From Variovorax sp. OK212 (lineage in GTDB: Bacteria; Pseudomonadota; Gammaproteobacteria; Burkholderiales; Burkholderiaceae_C): DNA of 64,000 nt. The stretch is taken from contig NZ_FOLP01000003.1 of the NCBI RefSeq assembly GCF_900112425.1, positions 248,001 to 312,000 of the forward strand. The letters run 5' to 3'. Made by a program: the position numbers and the translations under genes. A model generated the notes under the pieces. That model was not told the DNA's origin and searched no databases. It saw nothing but the letters and a program-made list of their open reading frames with translations. Below, piece after piece: positions 10,064 to 18,902 of the stretch (positions are counted from its first letter, which is position 1; each line of letters opens with the position of its first letter).

Positions 10064-10117
10064 GGGGAAACATCAGGGTGGACAGCCGCGCGGTTGCGGC
10101 CGTCAGGGGCGCGCAGC

Positions 10118-10756
10118 TCAGGCCGCGCTGCGGCGGTAGAACGCCAGCGAGCCGGCCAGCGCCAGCAGCATGCCGCCGCAGGCGCGGTCGATCCAGCGCG
10201 TGGCCGACACGGTGAGCAGGCGGATCGCGCGGGCGCCGACGAAGGCGTAGGCCAGCATCACCGTCATGTCCAGGCCCGCGAAGATCAGCGCGATCACGAG
10301 GTACTGCGGCGCCTGCGCGGCCGACGGGTCGATGAACTGCGGCAGCAGCGCCGAGCAGAAGATGTAGCCCTTGGGGTTGGTCACCGCCACGAGGAAGGAC
10401 TTGAAGAAGATGCGCCGGCTCTCATGCGCCGAGACCGACGGTGCCGCATCGGCCGCCGGCAGCTGCAGGCCGCCCCTGGAGCGCAGCATGCGCAGGCCCA
10501 GCCACGCCAAGTACGCCGCGCCGACCCATTTCAGCATCGAGAACCAGAACTCCGACGCCGCCAGCAGCGCGCCCAGGCCCAGCGCCACCGCGCCGACCAG
10601 CACGAAGTCCGACAGCACCGCGCCGAGCATGCCCGGCAGCGCGCGGCGCACGCCGTGGCGCGAACCGTTGCTCAACGCCAGCAGCACCGTGGGGCCGGGC
10701 GTGGCGATGGCGGCGAAGGCCACGATGGCGAAGAGCAGGGCGGTGGCGAGCGTCAT
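10118..10756 (-). CDS. LysE/RhtB-family amino acid exporter
   Basis: This 212-aa inner-membrane protein has about six hydrophobic segments. The family's N-terminal motif ATPGPTVLLALSNGSRHG is at residues 18-35, and FLVAVTNPKGYIFCSALLPQF lies in the middle. RhtB/LysE proteins export amino acids such as homoserine, threonine, lysine or arginine. It starts 19 bp after argA on the same strand, so a link with arginine metabolism is possible, but the substrate is unproven. Confidence 0.92.
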   Translation of the reverse strand: MTLATALLFAIVAFAAIATPGPTVLLALSNGSRHGVRRALPGMLGAVLSDFVLVGAVALGLGALLAASEFWFSMLKWVGAAYLAWLGLRMLRSRGGLQLPAADAAPSVSAHESRRIFFKSFLVAVTNPKGYIFCSALLPQFIDPSAAQAPQYLVIALIFAGLDMTVMLAYAFVGARAIRLLTVSATRWIDRACGGMLLALAGSLAFYRRSAA

Positions 10757-10775
10757 CGTGGGTACTCCTCCGTCG

Positions 10776-12143
10776 TCAGATCTTCTTGACCAGCACCTGG
10801 CTCTTGCGGTCCCAGTTGTACTTGCGCTTGCGCGCCTCGGGCAGCCAGTCGGGGTTGACCTGCTGGAAGCCGCGCTTGAGGAACCAGTGCATCGTGCGCG
10901 TGGTGAGCACGAAGATGCTGTCGAAGCCCATGGCCTTGGCGCGGTGCTCGATCCGCTTGAGGATGCGTTCGCCGTCGCCCTGCGACTGCGATTGCGGCGA
11001 CACCGTGAGCGCGGCCATCTCGGCGGTGCGCGCCTCGGGGTAGGGGTAGAGCGCGGCGCAGCCGAAGATCACGCCGTCGTGCTCGATCACCGTGTAGTGG
11101 CCCACGTCGCGTTCGATCTCGGTGCGGTCGCGCTTGACCAGCGTGCCGTCGCGCTCGAAGGGCTCGATCAGCTGCAGGATGCCGCCGATGTCGTCCACCG
11201 AGGCTTCGCGCAGGCTCTCGAGCTTCTCGTCGATCACCATGGTGCCCACGCCGTCGTGCACGTACACCTCCAGCAGCAGCGAGCCGTCGAGCGCGAACGG
11301 CAGGATGTGGTTGCGCTCCACGCCGGCCTTGCAGGCCTTCACGCAGTGCTGCAGGTAGAAGGCCGTGTCCGTCGGCTTCTGCGCGGGCGGCAGCGAGGCG
11401 AGCAGCTTCTCGGCGGCGTCCAGCGGCAGCTCGGTGTCGATCGGGTTGTCCTCGCTCTCGGGCAGTTCGCTGTCCATGCGGATGCCCGGGATCTCGGTCA
11501 GGAAGATCAGCTTGTCGGCCTGGATGGAAATGGCCACGCTGGTCGCCACTTCTTCCATCGTCAGGTTGAAGGCTTCGCCGGTGGGCGAAAAACCGAAGGG
11601 CGACATCAGCACCATGGCGCCGAAGTCGAGCGTGCGGCGGATGCCCGACGAGTCGACCTTGCGCACCAGGCCCGAATGCTTGAAGTCCACCCCGTCGACC
11701 ACGCCCACGGGGCGCGCGGTGATGAAGTTGCCCGAGATCACGCGCACCGTGGAACCGGCCATGGGCGTGTTCGGCAGGCCTTGGCTGAAGGCGGCCTCGA
11801 TCTCGTAGCGCAGCTGGCCGGCGGCTTCCTGCGCGGAGTCGAGCGCCACCTCGTCGGTGATGCGGATGCCGTGCGAGTACTTCGCTTCGTGGCCCTTGGC
11901 CGCGAGCTGCTCGTTGACCTGCGGACGGAAGCCGTGCACCAGCACGATCTTCACGCCCATGCTCTGGATCAGCGCCAGGTCCTGCGCGATGTTCTGCAGC
12001 TTGCCCGCAGCGATCGCCTCGCCCGCGAGCCCGACCACGAAAGTCTTACCGCGGTGCGTGTGGATGTAGGGCGCGACCGAGCGGAACCACGGCACGAAGG
12101 TGAAATTGAAGACGGTGGACATGGGGCGTGATTGTGCATTCAT
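10776..12143 (-). CDS. argA: N-acetylglutamate synthase ArgA
   Basis: ArgA acetylates glutamate with acetyl-CoA, the first step of arginine synthesis. The 455-aa protein joins an N-terminal amino-acid-kinase domain (GKTFVVGLAGEAI, IVLVHGFRPQV), which is catalytically inactive and senses arginine in this family, to a C-terminal GNAT acetyltransferase domain (YTVIEHDGVIFGCAALYPY to FVLTTRTMHWFLKRGFQ). A second ATG seven codons in (12122, MSTVFNF) is an equally good start. It lies 28 bp after the AAA+/M41 gene and 19 bp before the exporter, so the three may be cotranscribed. Confidence 0.95.
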   Translation of the reverse strand: MNAQSRPMSTVFNFTFVPWFRSVAPYIHTHRGKTFVVGLAGEAIAAGKLQNIAQDLALIQSMGVKIVLVHGFRPQVNEQLAAKGHEAKYSHGIRITDEVALDSAQEAAGQLRYEIEAAFSQGLPNTPMAGSTVRVISGNFITARPVGVVDGVDFKHSGLVRKVDSSGIRRTLDFGAMVLMSPFGFSPTGEAFNLTMEEVATSVAISIQADKLIFLTEIPGIRMDSELPESEDNPIDTELPLDAAEKLLASLPPAQKPTDTAFYLQHCVKACKAGVERNHILPFALDGSLLLEVYVHDGVGTMVIDEKLESLREASVDDIGGILQLIEPFERDGTLVKRDRTEIERDVGHYTVIEHDGVIFGCAALYPYPEARTAEMAALTVSPQSQSQGDGERILKRIEHRAKAMGFDSIFVLTTRTMHWFLKRGFQQVNPDWLPEARKRKYNWDRKSQVLVKKI

Positions 12144-12171
12144 GAGACGTCATTTGCCTGACTCGGGCGAT

Positions 12172-14232
12172 TCAAGCGATTGCGCGCAACACGCGCGCTG
12201 CGCTGGCGGGAAAAGAGGCCCCGTCGCCCTTGGCGAACGGAGGCGCCGAGGGCTCGGCGTGACGCGCGCGGAAGGTGCCCAGCAGCGCCGCGTAGGCGTC
12301 GGTTGCCGGACCCGTCGCGCCGCCTGAAGGGACGGCATTGGCCAACGGTTCCGGCAGCCCGAGCATCGCGGCCAGCCGGGCCGGCGCGATCGAGCCTTCG
12401 CGCATCAGCGCGTCGACCACCGCCATCAGCGCCGGCACGTGCGCCTGCAGCAGCGCCAGGGCGCGCGCATGCTCGTGCACCAGCAGCGCCTCGATCTCGG
12501 CGTTGGTCGCCTCGATGTCGGTATTGACGTTGTCCTGCGGGTCGTTCGCGATGTCGGTGCGGCTCAGGCGCGTGCCGAAGGCGTGGTGGCGCACGTACTG
12601 CGCCGCGTGCGCCGTGGCCTGCAGGAAGTCCTGCGTGGCGCCGGCGGTGCAGGCTTGGTCGCCGAACACCAGTTGCTCGGCCGCGCGGCCCGCGAGGCTC
12701 ACGCAGATGCAGTCGCGCAGGTTCTGTTTCGACCACGCCTTGCGCTGCTCGTAGCTGTTGTAGCCGCCTTCGAACGAGGCCACGTTGATCTTGATTTCCT
12801 GCGGCGCGCGATCGAACAGCAGGCCGTAGGCCACGCCGTGGCCGGCCTCGTGCACCGCGAGCAGGGCGCGGAAGTCCTCGTTCGAGCGCTGCTTGAGGCG
12901 GTTGAGCTCCAGCGCCACCGGGAACCGTCGTCGCGCCTCGTGGTACTTCGCGGTGATGCACGACATGTCCGCCTCCAGCGTGAGCCACACGGGTTCGCTG
13001 TCGTTGTTGACCTTCTTGCCATCGCTGGCTTGTGCCAGCGCCCACAACGCGGCGTTGACCAGCGTCGCGCTCAGGATCGCGTGGATCGACGAGAACAGCG
13101 GGCGCGTGCCCTGCGCCGGGAACACGGCGTTGGCATAGATCTGCTCGTACACGCTCGCGTCGAGCACGAAGCGCACGCCCGAGCTGTCCTGGATCTCGCT
13201 CACGTAGCCGTCGCAGATCGACAGGATGAGCCGCACATAGGTCGCGCGGTTGAACGAGGGGTAGATCACGTGGTTGTTGCCCAGCCGCGCGATCTGCTCG
13301 GGGCGAAAGCGCTCGGCCAGCGCCTTCTTCACGTCGATGATCGAGAGCTTCCTGGTCAGCGCATGGAAGATGTCGGCGTCGGTGTCGCAGTCTTCGACGC
13401 GGCGCGCCGTCTCGGCGTACATCTCGTCGAGGTTGCCCGAGACGAACACCAGCAGCTTGCTGTAGTCGGTCTCCCAGCTCTGCTGCGCATCGCGAAAGGC
13501 ACGCAGGCGCGCCTGCACCTCGGTGGGCTTCCACGCCATGATCTGCAGCAGCGTTTCCGACAGCTTCAGGCAGCGCTTGACCTCCTGTGCCTCCCACGGC
13601 GACAGGTGCAGCTTGCGCTTCCTGTGGGCCTTCTTCTTGCCGGCGGCGCCGTCGCGGTCCTGCTCGTACGCGGCTTCCGCAAGCGAGGACTCGATTTCGC
13701 CCAGCAGCGACAGCGCGGGCGGCAGGCGGCCGTCGGACAGCAGCGCCCACACGTCCTGGTAGCGCTCTACCTTGGCGTCGTGGCCCTTGTCGTCGACGGT
13801 GCGAAAGCGCTGGAACTCGTCGAGCACCAGGATGCCGGGCGTGCCTTCGGCGATGCCCGATTCGGCCAGCATGGCCGAGATGGCGCCGCGGCTGCTGTAG
13901 CCCGAGCCGTGGCTGAAGCCGTCCATCTGCACCTCGATGAAGCGGTCGTAGAAGCCCAGGTGCTGCGCAAGGCGGCGCACCAGTTGCGTCTTGCCGGTGC
14001 CGGTCAAGCCCCAGAGGCAGACGATGACGGGGCGGCTGATGAGCTGCGGCAGCACATACCAGGCGCGCAGCGAATCGATCACGCGGTCGATGATGTCGTC
14101 GATGCCGAAGAGCTCGGCCTTCAGGGCCTCGGCGGCGGCCTGCAGGTGGCGCGTGCGCTCGGACAGCGCGGCGTGCAGGCATGTGCGGGAACTGGAACTG
14201 GAATCGGAATGGGATTGGATGTCTTTGGCCAT
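12172..14232 (-). CDS. AAA+ (Clp-like) ATPase fused to an FtsH-type M41 metallopeptidase
   Basis: The 686-aa protein has no signal or membrane segment. Residues about 40-400 form an AAA+ module with Walker A GLTGTGKT (75-82), Walker B GILVLDEFQRF (D138, E139), an arginine-finger-like ERFRPEQIARL (F309) and a sensor-2-like GTRPL (T376). This layout resembles Clp/Hsp100 D2 or ClpX more than FtsH. A basic insert (KKKAHRKRKLHL) lies near 190. Residues about 450-600 match M41 peptidase: HEAGH at 461-465, LAGRAAEQLVFG, and GATQDFLQAT with D535 as the likely third zinc ligand. So it should be a soluble ATP-driven zinc protease; its targets are unknown. The ATG at 14232 gives MAKDIQSHS. argA follows after 28 bp. 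Confidence 0.85.
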   Translation of the reverse strand: MAKDIQSHSDSSSSSRTCLHAALSERTRHLQAAAEALKAELFGIDDIIDRVIDSLRAWYVLPQLISRPVIVCLWGLTGTGKTQLVRRLAQHLGFYDRFIEVQMDGFSHGSGYSSRGAISAMLAESGIAEGTPGILVLDEFQRFRTVDDKGHDAKVERYQDVWALLSDGRLPPALSLLGEIESSLAEAAYEQDRDGAAGKKKAHRKRKLHLSPWEAQEVKRCLKLSETLLQIMAWKPTEVQARLRAFRDAQQSWETDYSKLLVFVSGNLDEMYAETARRVEDCDTDADIFHALTRKLSIIDVKKALAERFRPEQIARLGNNHVIYPSFNRATYVRLILSICDGYVSEIQDSSGVRFVLDASVYEQIYANAVFPAQGTRPLFSSIHAILSATLVNAALWALAQASDGKKVNNDSEPVWLTLEADMSCITAKYHEARRRFPVALELNRLKQRSNEDFRALLAVHEAGHGVAYGLLFDRAPQEIKINVASFEGGYNSYEQRKAWSKQNLRDCICVSLAGRAAEQLVFGDQACTAGATQDFLQATAHAAQYVRHHAFGTRLSRTDIANDPQDNVNTDIEATNAEIEALLVHEHARALALLQAHVPALMAVVDALMREGSIAPARLAAMLGLPEPLANAVPSGGATGPATDAYAALLGTFRARHAEPSAPPFAKGDGASFPASAARVLRAIA

Positions 14233-14656
14233 GGTGTTTCTTCTCGATCGAACGGGTACGCAACGGCGTGCTCCTTCCAGCGAAGGAGCCGGCGAACGGC
14301 GCGTGGGGGCGTTGTCGGGGCGCTTGCGTGCTTGAAGCGCGCGGGACACGCAACAGGCGGGGCAGGCGGGTCGGGCGTGTTAGGCCGGGCGGGCCGGCCA
14401 GGCCAGCTAGGCTGGTCGAGGCAGCTTGACCCGGCCACGCGCGGCGAGCGCGTGGCTTGCGCGGCGGCGGCGCAAAGGGGTGGGAGCAAGGCGATGAGAC
14501 ATGGACGCGATCGTAGCGGCGGTTAACATTTGAGTAAAGAATATTTACGCCGTGGCCCGTAGCCTGGCCGACGCACTGTGGAAGCCGTGCAACAGCCATC
14601 CCGCGCACCGATAATCGACGGCTCGCCCGCCGCGACAGCTTGACGACTGCCTTCCC
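14233..14656. other. 424-bp divergent intergenic region
   Basis: The region separates the AAA+/M41 gene and hrpA. The part at about 14340-14460 is low-complexity GGC/GGGC-rich DNA with no convincing gene. An AT-rich patch at 14522-14548 carries a short inverted repeat, listed separately. No clear sigma-70 promoter could be assigned to either gene. Confidence 0.6.
14534..14548. promoter_or_regulatory. Inverted repeat GTAAA-N5-TTTAC
   Basis: GTAAA and TTTAC with the spacer GAATA lie in the only AT-rich patch of the region between the AAA+/M41 gene and hrpA. It has the size of a repressor or activator site. No regulator can be named. Confidence 0.4.
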
Positions 14657-17600
14657 TTGACGACCACGACCCCCTCCGCACCCCTTCGAATCGAGTTTCC
14701 CGAATCGCTCCCTGTCTCCGCCAGGCGCGACGAAATCATGGACGCCATCTCGGCGCACCAGGTGGTGATCGTCTGCGGTGAAACGGGCTCGGGCAAGACC
14801 ACGCAGCTGCCGAAGATCGCGCTCGCGCTGGGCCGCGGCAAGCTCAACGCCGAGCCCGGCAAGGGCCGCCTGATCGGCCACACGCAGCCGCGGCGCATTG
14901 CCGCAAGCTCGGTGGCCAAGCGCATCGCCGAAGAGCTGAAGACGCCGCTGGGCGACGTGGTCGGCTTCAAGGTGCGTTTCCAGGACCGGCTGAGCCGCGA
15001 CGCCTCGGTCAAGCTCATGACCGACGGCATCCTGCTGGCCGAGACGCAGACCGACCCGCTGCTGAAGGCCTACGACACGCTGATCATCGACGAGGCGCAC
15101 GAGCGCTCGCTGAACATCGACTTCCTGCTGGGCTACCTGCGCGAGATCCTGCCGCGCCGGCCCGACCTGAAGGTGATCGTCACCTCGGCCACCATCGACG
15201 CCGACCGCTTCGCGCAGCACTTCGCCTCGGCCAAGGGGCCGGCGCCGACCATCATGGTGTCGGGGCGCACCTTTCCGGTGGAGCAGCGCTACCGGCCGTT
15301 CGAGGAGTCGCGCGAGCACGACCTGAACGACGCCATTGCCGACGCGGTCGACGAGCTCTGGCGCGACCCGCACAACGCGGGCGACATCCTGATCTTCCTG
15401 CCCGGCGAGCGCGAGATCCGCGAAGCCGCCGACCACCTGCGCCGCCACGTCAGCCACCAGCCGCTGTTTCGCAGCGCCGAGGTGCTGCCGCTGTTCGCGC
15501 GGCTGTCGGGCCCCGAGCAGGACCGCATCTTCGAAAGCCACAACGGCCGGCGCATCGTGCTGGCCACCAACGTGGCCGAGACCTCGCTCACGGTGCCGGG
15601 CATCCGCTACGTGATCGACACCGGCACGGCGCGCGTGAAGCGCTACAGCTTCCGCAGCAAGGTCGAGCAGCTGCTGGTCGAGCCGATCAGCCAGGCGGCG
15701 GCCAACCAGCGCGCCGGCCGTTGCGGCCGCGTGGCGAACGGCATCTGCATCCGTCTGTACGACGAGAAGGATTTCGACGGCCGTCCGCGCTTCACCGACC
15801 CGGAAATCCTGCGTTCGTCGCTGGCCGGCGTGATCCTGCGGATGAAGTCGCTGCGCCTGGGCGACGTGGCGCGCTTTCCGTTCCTGGAAGCGCCGTCGCC
15901 GCGTGCGATTGCCGACGGCTACCAGTTGCTCAACGAGCTCGGTGCCGTCGACGACGCCAACGAACTGACGCAAACGGGCGCCGAGTTGTCGCGGCTGCCG
16001 CTCGACCCGCGCGTCGGCCGAATGATCCTCGAAGCCCGCGCCCGCGGCGCGCTCGAAGAGGTGCTGATCATCGCGTCGGCGCTGAGCGTGCAGGACGTGC
16101 GCGACCGCCCGATGGAAGCGCAACAGCAGGCCGACCAGGCGCATTCGAAGTTCGACGACGAGAAGAGCGAGTTCAGCGGCTACCTGCGGCTGTGGAAGTG
16201 GATCGCCGACGCGCGCGGCGGCCACGGGGACACGCAAAAGCTCAGCAACCGCCAGTACGAGCAGCTGCTGCGGCAGAACTTCATCAACATCCGCCGCGTG
16301 CGCGAATGGCGCGACATCCACTCGCAGCTGCTCACGGTCGTCACCGAGCACAAGTGGCGCATCAACGGCGAGCCCGCGGGCTACGAGCCGCTGCACCTGT
16401 CGATGCTCTCGGGCCTGCTCGGCAACATCGGCTGGAAGCTGGAGGACGACGAGGCCTACCTTGGCGCGCGTGGCATCAAGTTCTACAAGCACCCCGGCGC
16501 GCACCTGAAGAAGAAACCGGGGCGCTGGATCGTCGCGGCCGAGCTGGTCGAGACGACGCGGCTCTTCGGGCGCGGCGTGGCCAACATCGAGCCGCAGTGG
16601 CTCGAGCAGGTGGCGGGGCACTTGCTGAAGAAGCAGCTGCTCGACCCGCACTGGGAGAAGAAGGGCGCGCAGGTGTCGGCGCTGGAGCGCGCCACGCTCT
16701 ACGGGCTGGTGGTGTACAGCGGGCGGCGCGTCGATTTCACCAAGGTCGACCCGATCGCTGCGCGCGAGATCTTCATCCGCGAGGCGCTGGTTGCCGGCCA
16801 GTGGGAAACGAAGTTCGCGTTCCTGCAGGCCAACCGCAAGCTGGTGCGCGAGGTCGAGGGGCTGGAGCACAAGTCGCGCCGGCAGGACGTGCTGGTCGAC
16901 GACGAGCTGATCTTCGCCTTCTACGACGCGCAACTGCCCGCCGACGTGGCCAGCGGCATCAGCTTCGAGAGCTGGTACCGCCCAGCCTCCAGGGACCAGC
17001 CGCGCCTGCTGTTCCTGACACGCGACGAACTCATGCGCCACCAGGCCGCGGGCATCACGACGCAGTCGTTCCCGGCCACGATGCGCCTGGGCGGCGTGGA
17101 CTGCGCGGCCACCTACCTGCACGAACCCGGCGACGCGAAGGACGGCCTCACGGTCAGCGTGCCGCTGTTCGTGCTGAACCAGGTGAGCGAGGAGCGCTGC
17201 GAATGGCTGGTGACGGGCATGCTCAAGGACAAGATCCAGGCGCTGCTCAAGAGCCTGCCGCAGCGCCCGCGCTCGCGGCTGGTGCCGCTGCCCGAGTCGG
17301 CGTCGAAGCTGGCGGAAGAACTGTCGGCGCCCGAGGCGTTCGGCGCGGGTTCGCTGACCGACGTGCTGCTCAAGCGCGTGCGCGACATGACCAGCATCGA
17401 CGTGAAGCGCGCCGACTTCAAGCTCGACATGCTGCCGCCGCACCTGTTCATGAACCTGCGCGTGATCGACGAGCACGGCCGGCAGCTGGGCATGGGGCGC
17501 AACCTGGGCGCGCTGAAGGCCGAGCTGGGCGCGCAGGCACGCGGTGCGTTCCAGGCGCTGGCGGGGCTGAACGTGAAGGCGTCGCCCGAGAAGAAGGCGG

Positions 17601-18520
17601 CCGCTCCCGAAGACGGTGCCAAGGCATCGTCGAAGGTGGCAACCGCACCCGCGCCCGCCGCACTGCCCGCCGGCCAGCGCTACACGGCCTGGACCTTCGG
17701 CGAGCTGCCCGAGCTGATGGAAGTGCGGCGCGGTGCGCAGTCGCTCATCGGCTTCCCGGCGCTGCGCGACGAAGGCGACGCGGTGACCATCGAGGTGTTC
17801 GACGAGCCCGCCGTGGCCGCCGCCAAGCACCGCGCGGGCCTGCGCCGCCTGTTCGCGCTGCAGCTGAAGGACGCGCTCAAGTACCTCGAGAAGAACATCC
17901 CCGACCTGCAGAAGATGTCGGTGGCCTACATGCCGCTGGGCACCTCCGAAGAGCTGCGCACGCAGATCATCGACGTGGCGATCGACCGGGCTTTTCTGCA
18001 GGAGCCACTGCCGACCGACGAGTTCGCGTTCAAGAAGCGGTTGGAGGAGGGGCGAGGGCGCCTCACGCTGATCGCCAACGAGGTGGCGCGGCTCGCCTCG
18101 ACCATCCTGGTGGAGTACGCCGCCGCGGCGCGCAAGATCAAGGACACCAAGATCCAGCCCGAGGCCGTGCAGGACGCCGCGCAGCAGCTGCAGCGCCTGG
18201 TCGGCAAGCGCTTCATCGCCGATGCGCCGTGGACGCAGCTGCAGCACTTTGCGCGCTACCTGAAGGCGATCGTGCTGCGCCTGGACAAGCTGCGCGCCGA
18301 CCCCGCGCGCGACGCCGCCAAGCTGGCCGAGCTGAAGCCGCAGGACCAGCGCTACTGGCGCCTGGTGGCCGAGCGCAAGGGCGTGGTGGACGACCGCATG
18401 CTCGAATTCCGCTGGCTGCTTGAAGAGTTGCGGGTGAGCTTCTTCGCGCAGGAGCTGCGCACGCCGCAGCCGGTGAGCGTGAAGCGGCTGGACAAGGCAT
18501 GGGCGCAGCTGCAGGCCTGA
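14657..18520 (+). CDS. hrpA: ATP-dependent RNA helicase HrpA (DEAH box)
   Basis: HrpA is a DEAH-box helicase that acts on mRNA and collided ribosomes. The 1287-aa protein has Walker A GETGSGKTTQLP near residue 41, DEAHERSLN near 144, SATID, QRAGRCGR, then winged-helix, ratchet and OB domains, and the long C-terminal DUF3418 region typical of bacterial HrpA. The length matches the family (about 1300). The first in-frame start is TTG at 14657, with no strong Shine-Dalgarno. Other non-ATG starts are possible, but conserved sequence begins by about residue 20. A terminator follows. Confidence 0.95.
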   Translation: MTTTTPSAPLRIEFPESLPVSARRDEIMDAISAHQVVIVCGETGSGKTTQLPKIALALGRGKLNAEPGKGRLIGHTQPRRIAASSVAKRIAEELKTPLGDVVGFKVRFQDRLSRDASVKLMTDGILLAETQTDPLLKAYDTLIIDEAHERSLNIDFLLGYLREILPRRPDLKVIVTSATIDADRFAQHFASAKGPAPTIMVSGRTFPVEQRYRPFEESREHDLNDAIADAVDELWRDPHNAGDILIFLPGEREIREAADHLRRHVSHQPLFRSAEVLPLFARLSGPEQDRIFESHNGRRIVLATNVAETSLTVPGIRYVIDTGTARVKRYSFRSKVEQLLVEPISQAAANQRAGRCGRVANGICIRLYDEKDFDGRPRFTDPEILRSSLAGVILRMKSLRLGDVARFPFLEAPSPRAIADGYQLLNELGAVDDANELTQTGAELSRLPLDPRVGRMILEARARGALEEVLIIASALSVQDVRDRPMEAQQQADQAHSKFDDEKSEFSGYLRLWKWIADARGGHGDTQKLSNRQYEQLLRQNFINIRRVREWRDIHSQLLTVVTEHKWRINGEPAGYEPLHLSMLSGLLGNIGWKLEDDEAYLGARGIKFYKHPGAHLKKKPGRWIVAAELVETTRLFGRGVANIEPQWLEQVAGHLLKKQLLDPHWEKKGAQVSALERATLYGLVVYSGRRVDFTKVDPIAAREIFIREALVAGQWETKFAFLQANRKLVREVEGLEHKSRRQDVLVDDELIFAFYDAQLPADVASGISFESWYRPASRDQPRLLFLTRDELMRHQAAGITTQSFPATMRLGGVDCAATYLHEPGDAKDGLTVSVPLFVLNQVSEERCEWLVTGMLKDKIQALLKSLPQRPRSRLVPLPESASKLAEELSAPEAFGAGSLTDVLLKRVRDMTSIDVKRADFKLDMLPPHLFMNLRVIDEHGRQLGMGRNLGALKAELGAQARGAFQALAGLNVKASPEKKAAAPEDGAKASSKVATAPAPAALPAGQRYTAWTFGELPELMEVRRGAQSLIGFPALRDEGDAVTIEVFDEPAVAAAKHRAGLRRLFALQLKDALKYLEKNIPDLQKMSVAYMPLGTSEELRTQIIDVAIDRAFLQEPLPTDEFAFKKRLEEGRGRLTLIANEVARLASTILVEYAAAARKIKDTKIQPEAVQDAAQQLQRLVGKRFIADAPWTQLQHFARYLKAIVLRLDKLRADPARDAAKLAELKPQDQRYWRLVAERKGVVDDRMLEFRWLLEELRVSFFAQELRTPQPVSVKRLDKAWAQLQA

Positions 18521-18542
18521 ACGGCGTGGCAGCTGCAGACGT

Positions 18543-18569
18543 GAAAAAGCCCGCTCGCGCGGGCTTTTC
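18543..18569. terminator. Bidirectional intrinsic terminator after hrpA
   Basis: The stem AAAAGCCCGC/GCGGGCTTTT with loop TCGC (stem 18545-18554 and 18559-18568) has T-runs on either strand. It ends hrpA and can also end the minus-strand small membrane protein gene at 18600. Confidence 0.9.
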
Positions 18570-18599
18570 CTTATGTGCCGGCCAAGCCGGCACCAGGGC

Positions 18600-18758
18600 C
18601 TATATGCGTCCCATGAGCACGAGGATCACGATGATCACCACGATGAGGCCGACGCCGCCGCTGGGCCCGTAGCCCCAGGACCGGCTGTAGCCCCAGCTCG
18701 GCAGCGCGCCGATCAGTATCAGGATCAGGACGATCAGCAGAATGAACGAGAGCGACAT
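18600..18758 (-). CDS. Small DUF3309 membrane protein
   Basis: The 52-aa protein has two hydrophobic segments around a conserved tryptophan/tyrosine/glycine turn (LPSWGYSRSWGYGPSGG), which is the DUF3309 pattern. GGAG lies before the ATG at 18758. The role of the family is unknown; it is common and often highly expressed in proteobacteria. The 144-bp region upstream holds a GGCGCC-centred hairpin and no other gene. Confidence 0.85.
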   Translation of the reverse strand: MSLSFILLIVLILILIGALPSWGYSRSWGYGPSGGVGLIVVIIVILVLMGRI

Positions 18759-18902
18759 GTTTTCTCCAGGGCGGTTGTTGTGATGAGCTTTGATGCTCCT
18801 CCCGCCACGTCGCGCGGATCGCCGGAGAGTCGCCCCTTCGGCGGTCATCTTTCGTCCTACCGTGGGTGTCGGCGCCCAGGCGGGGCGCCGTCAGTGGCCG
18901 CC

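Noticed and set aside
12140..18247. A 2035-codon open frame on the minus strand opposite hrpA and the AAA+/M41 gene.
   Set aside because: It is a shadow of GC-rich codon use. Its translation is low-complexity arginine/histidine/leucine-rich, and the true genes hrpA and AAA+/M41 account for the region.
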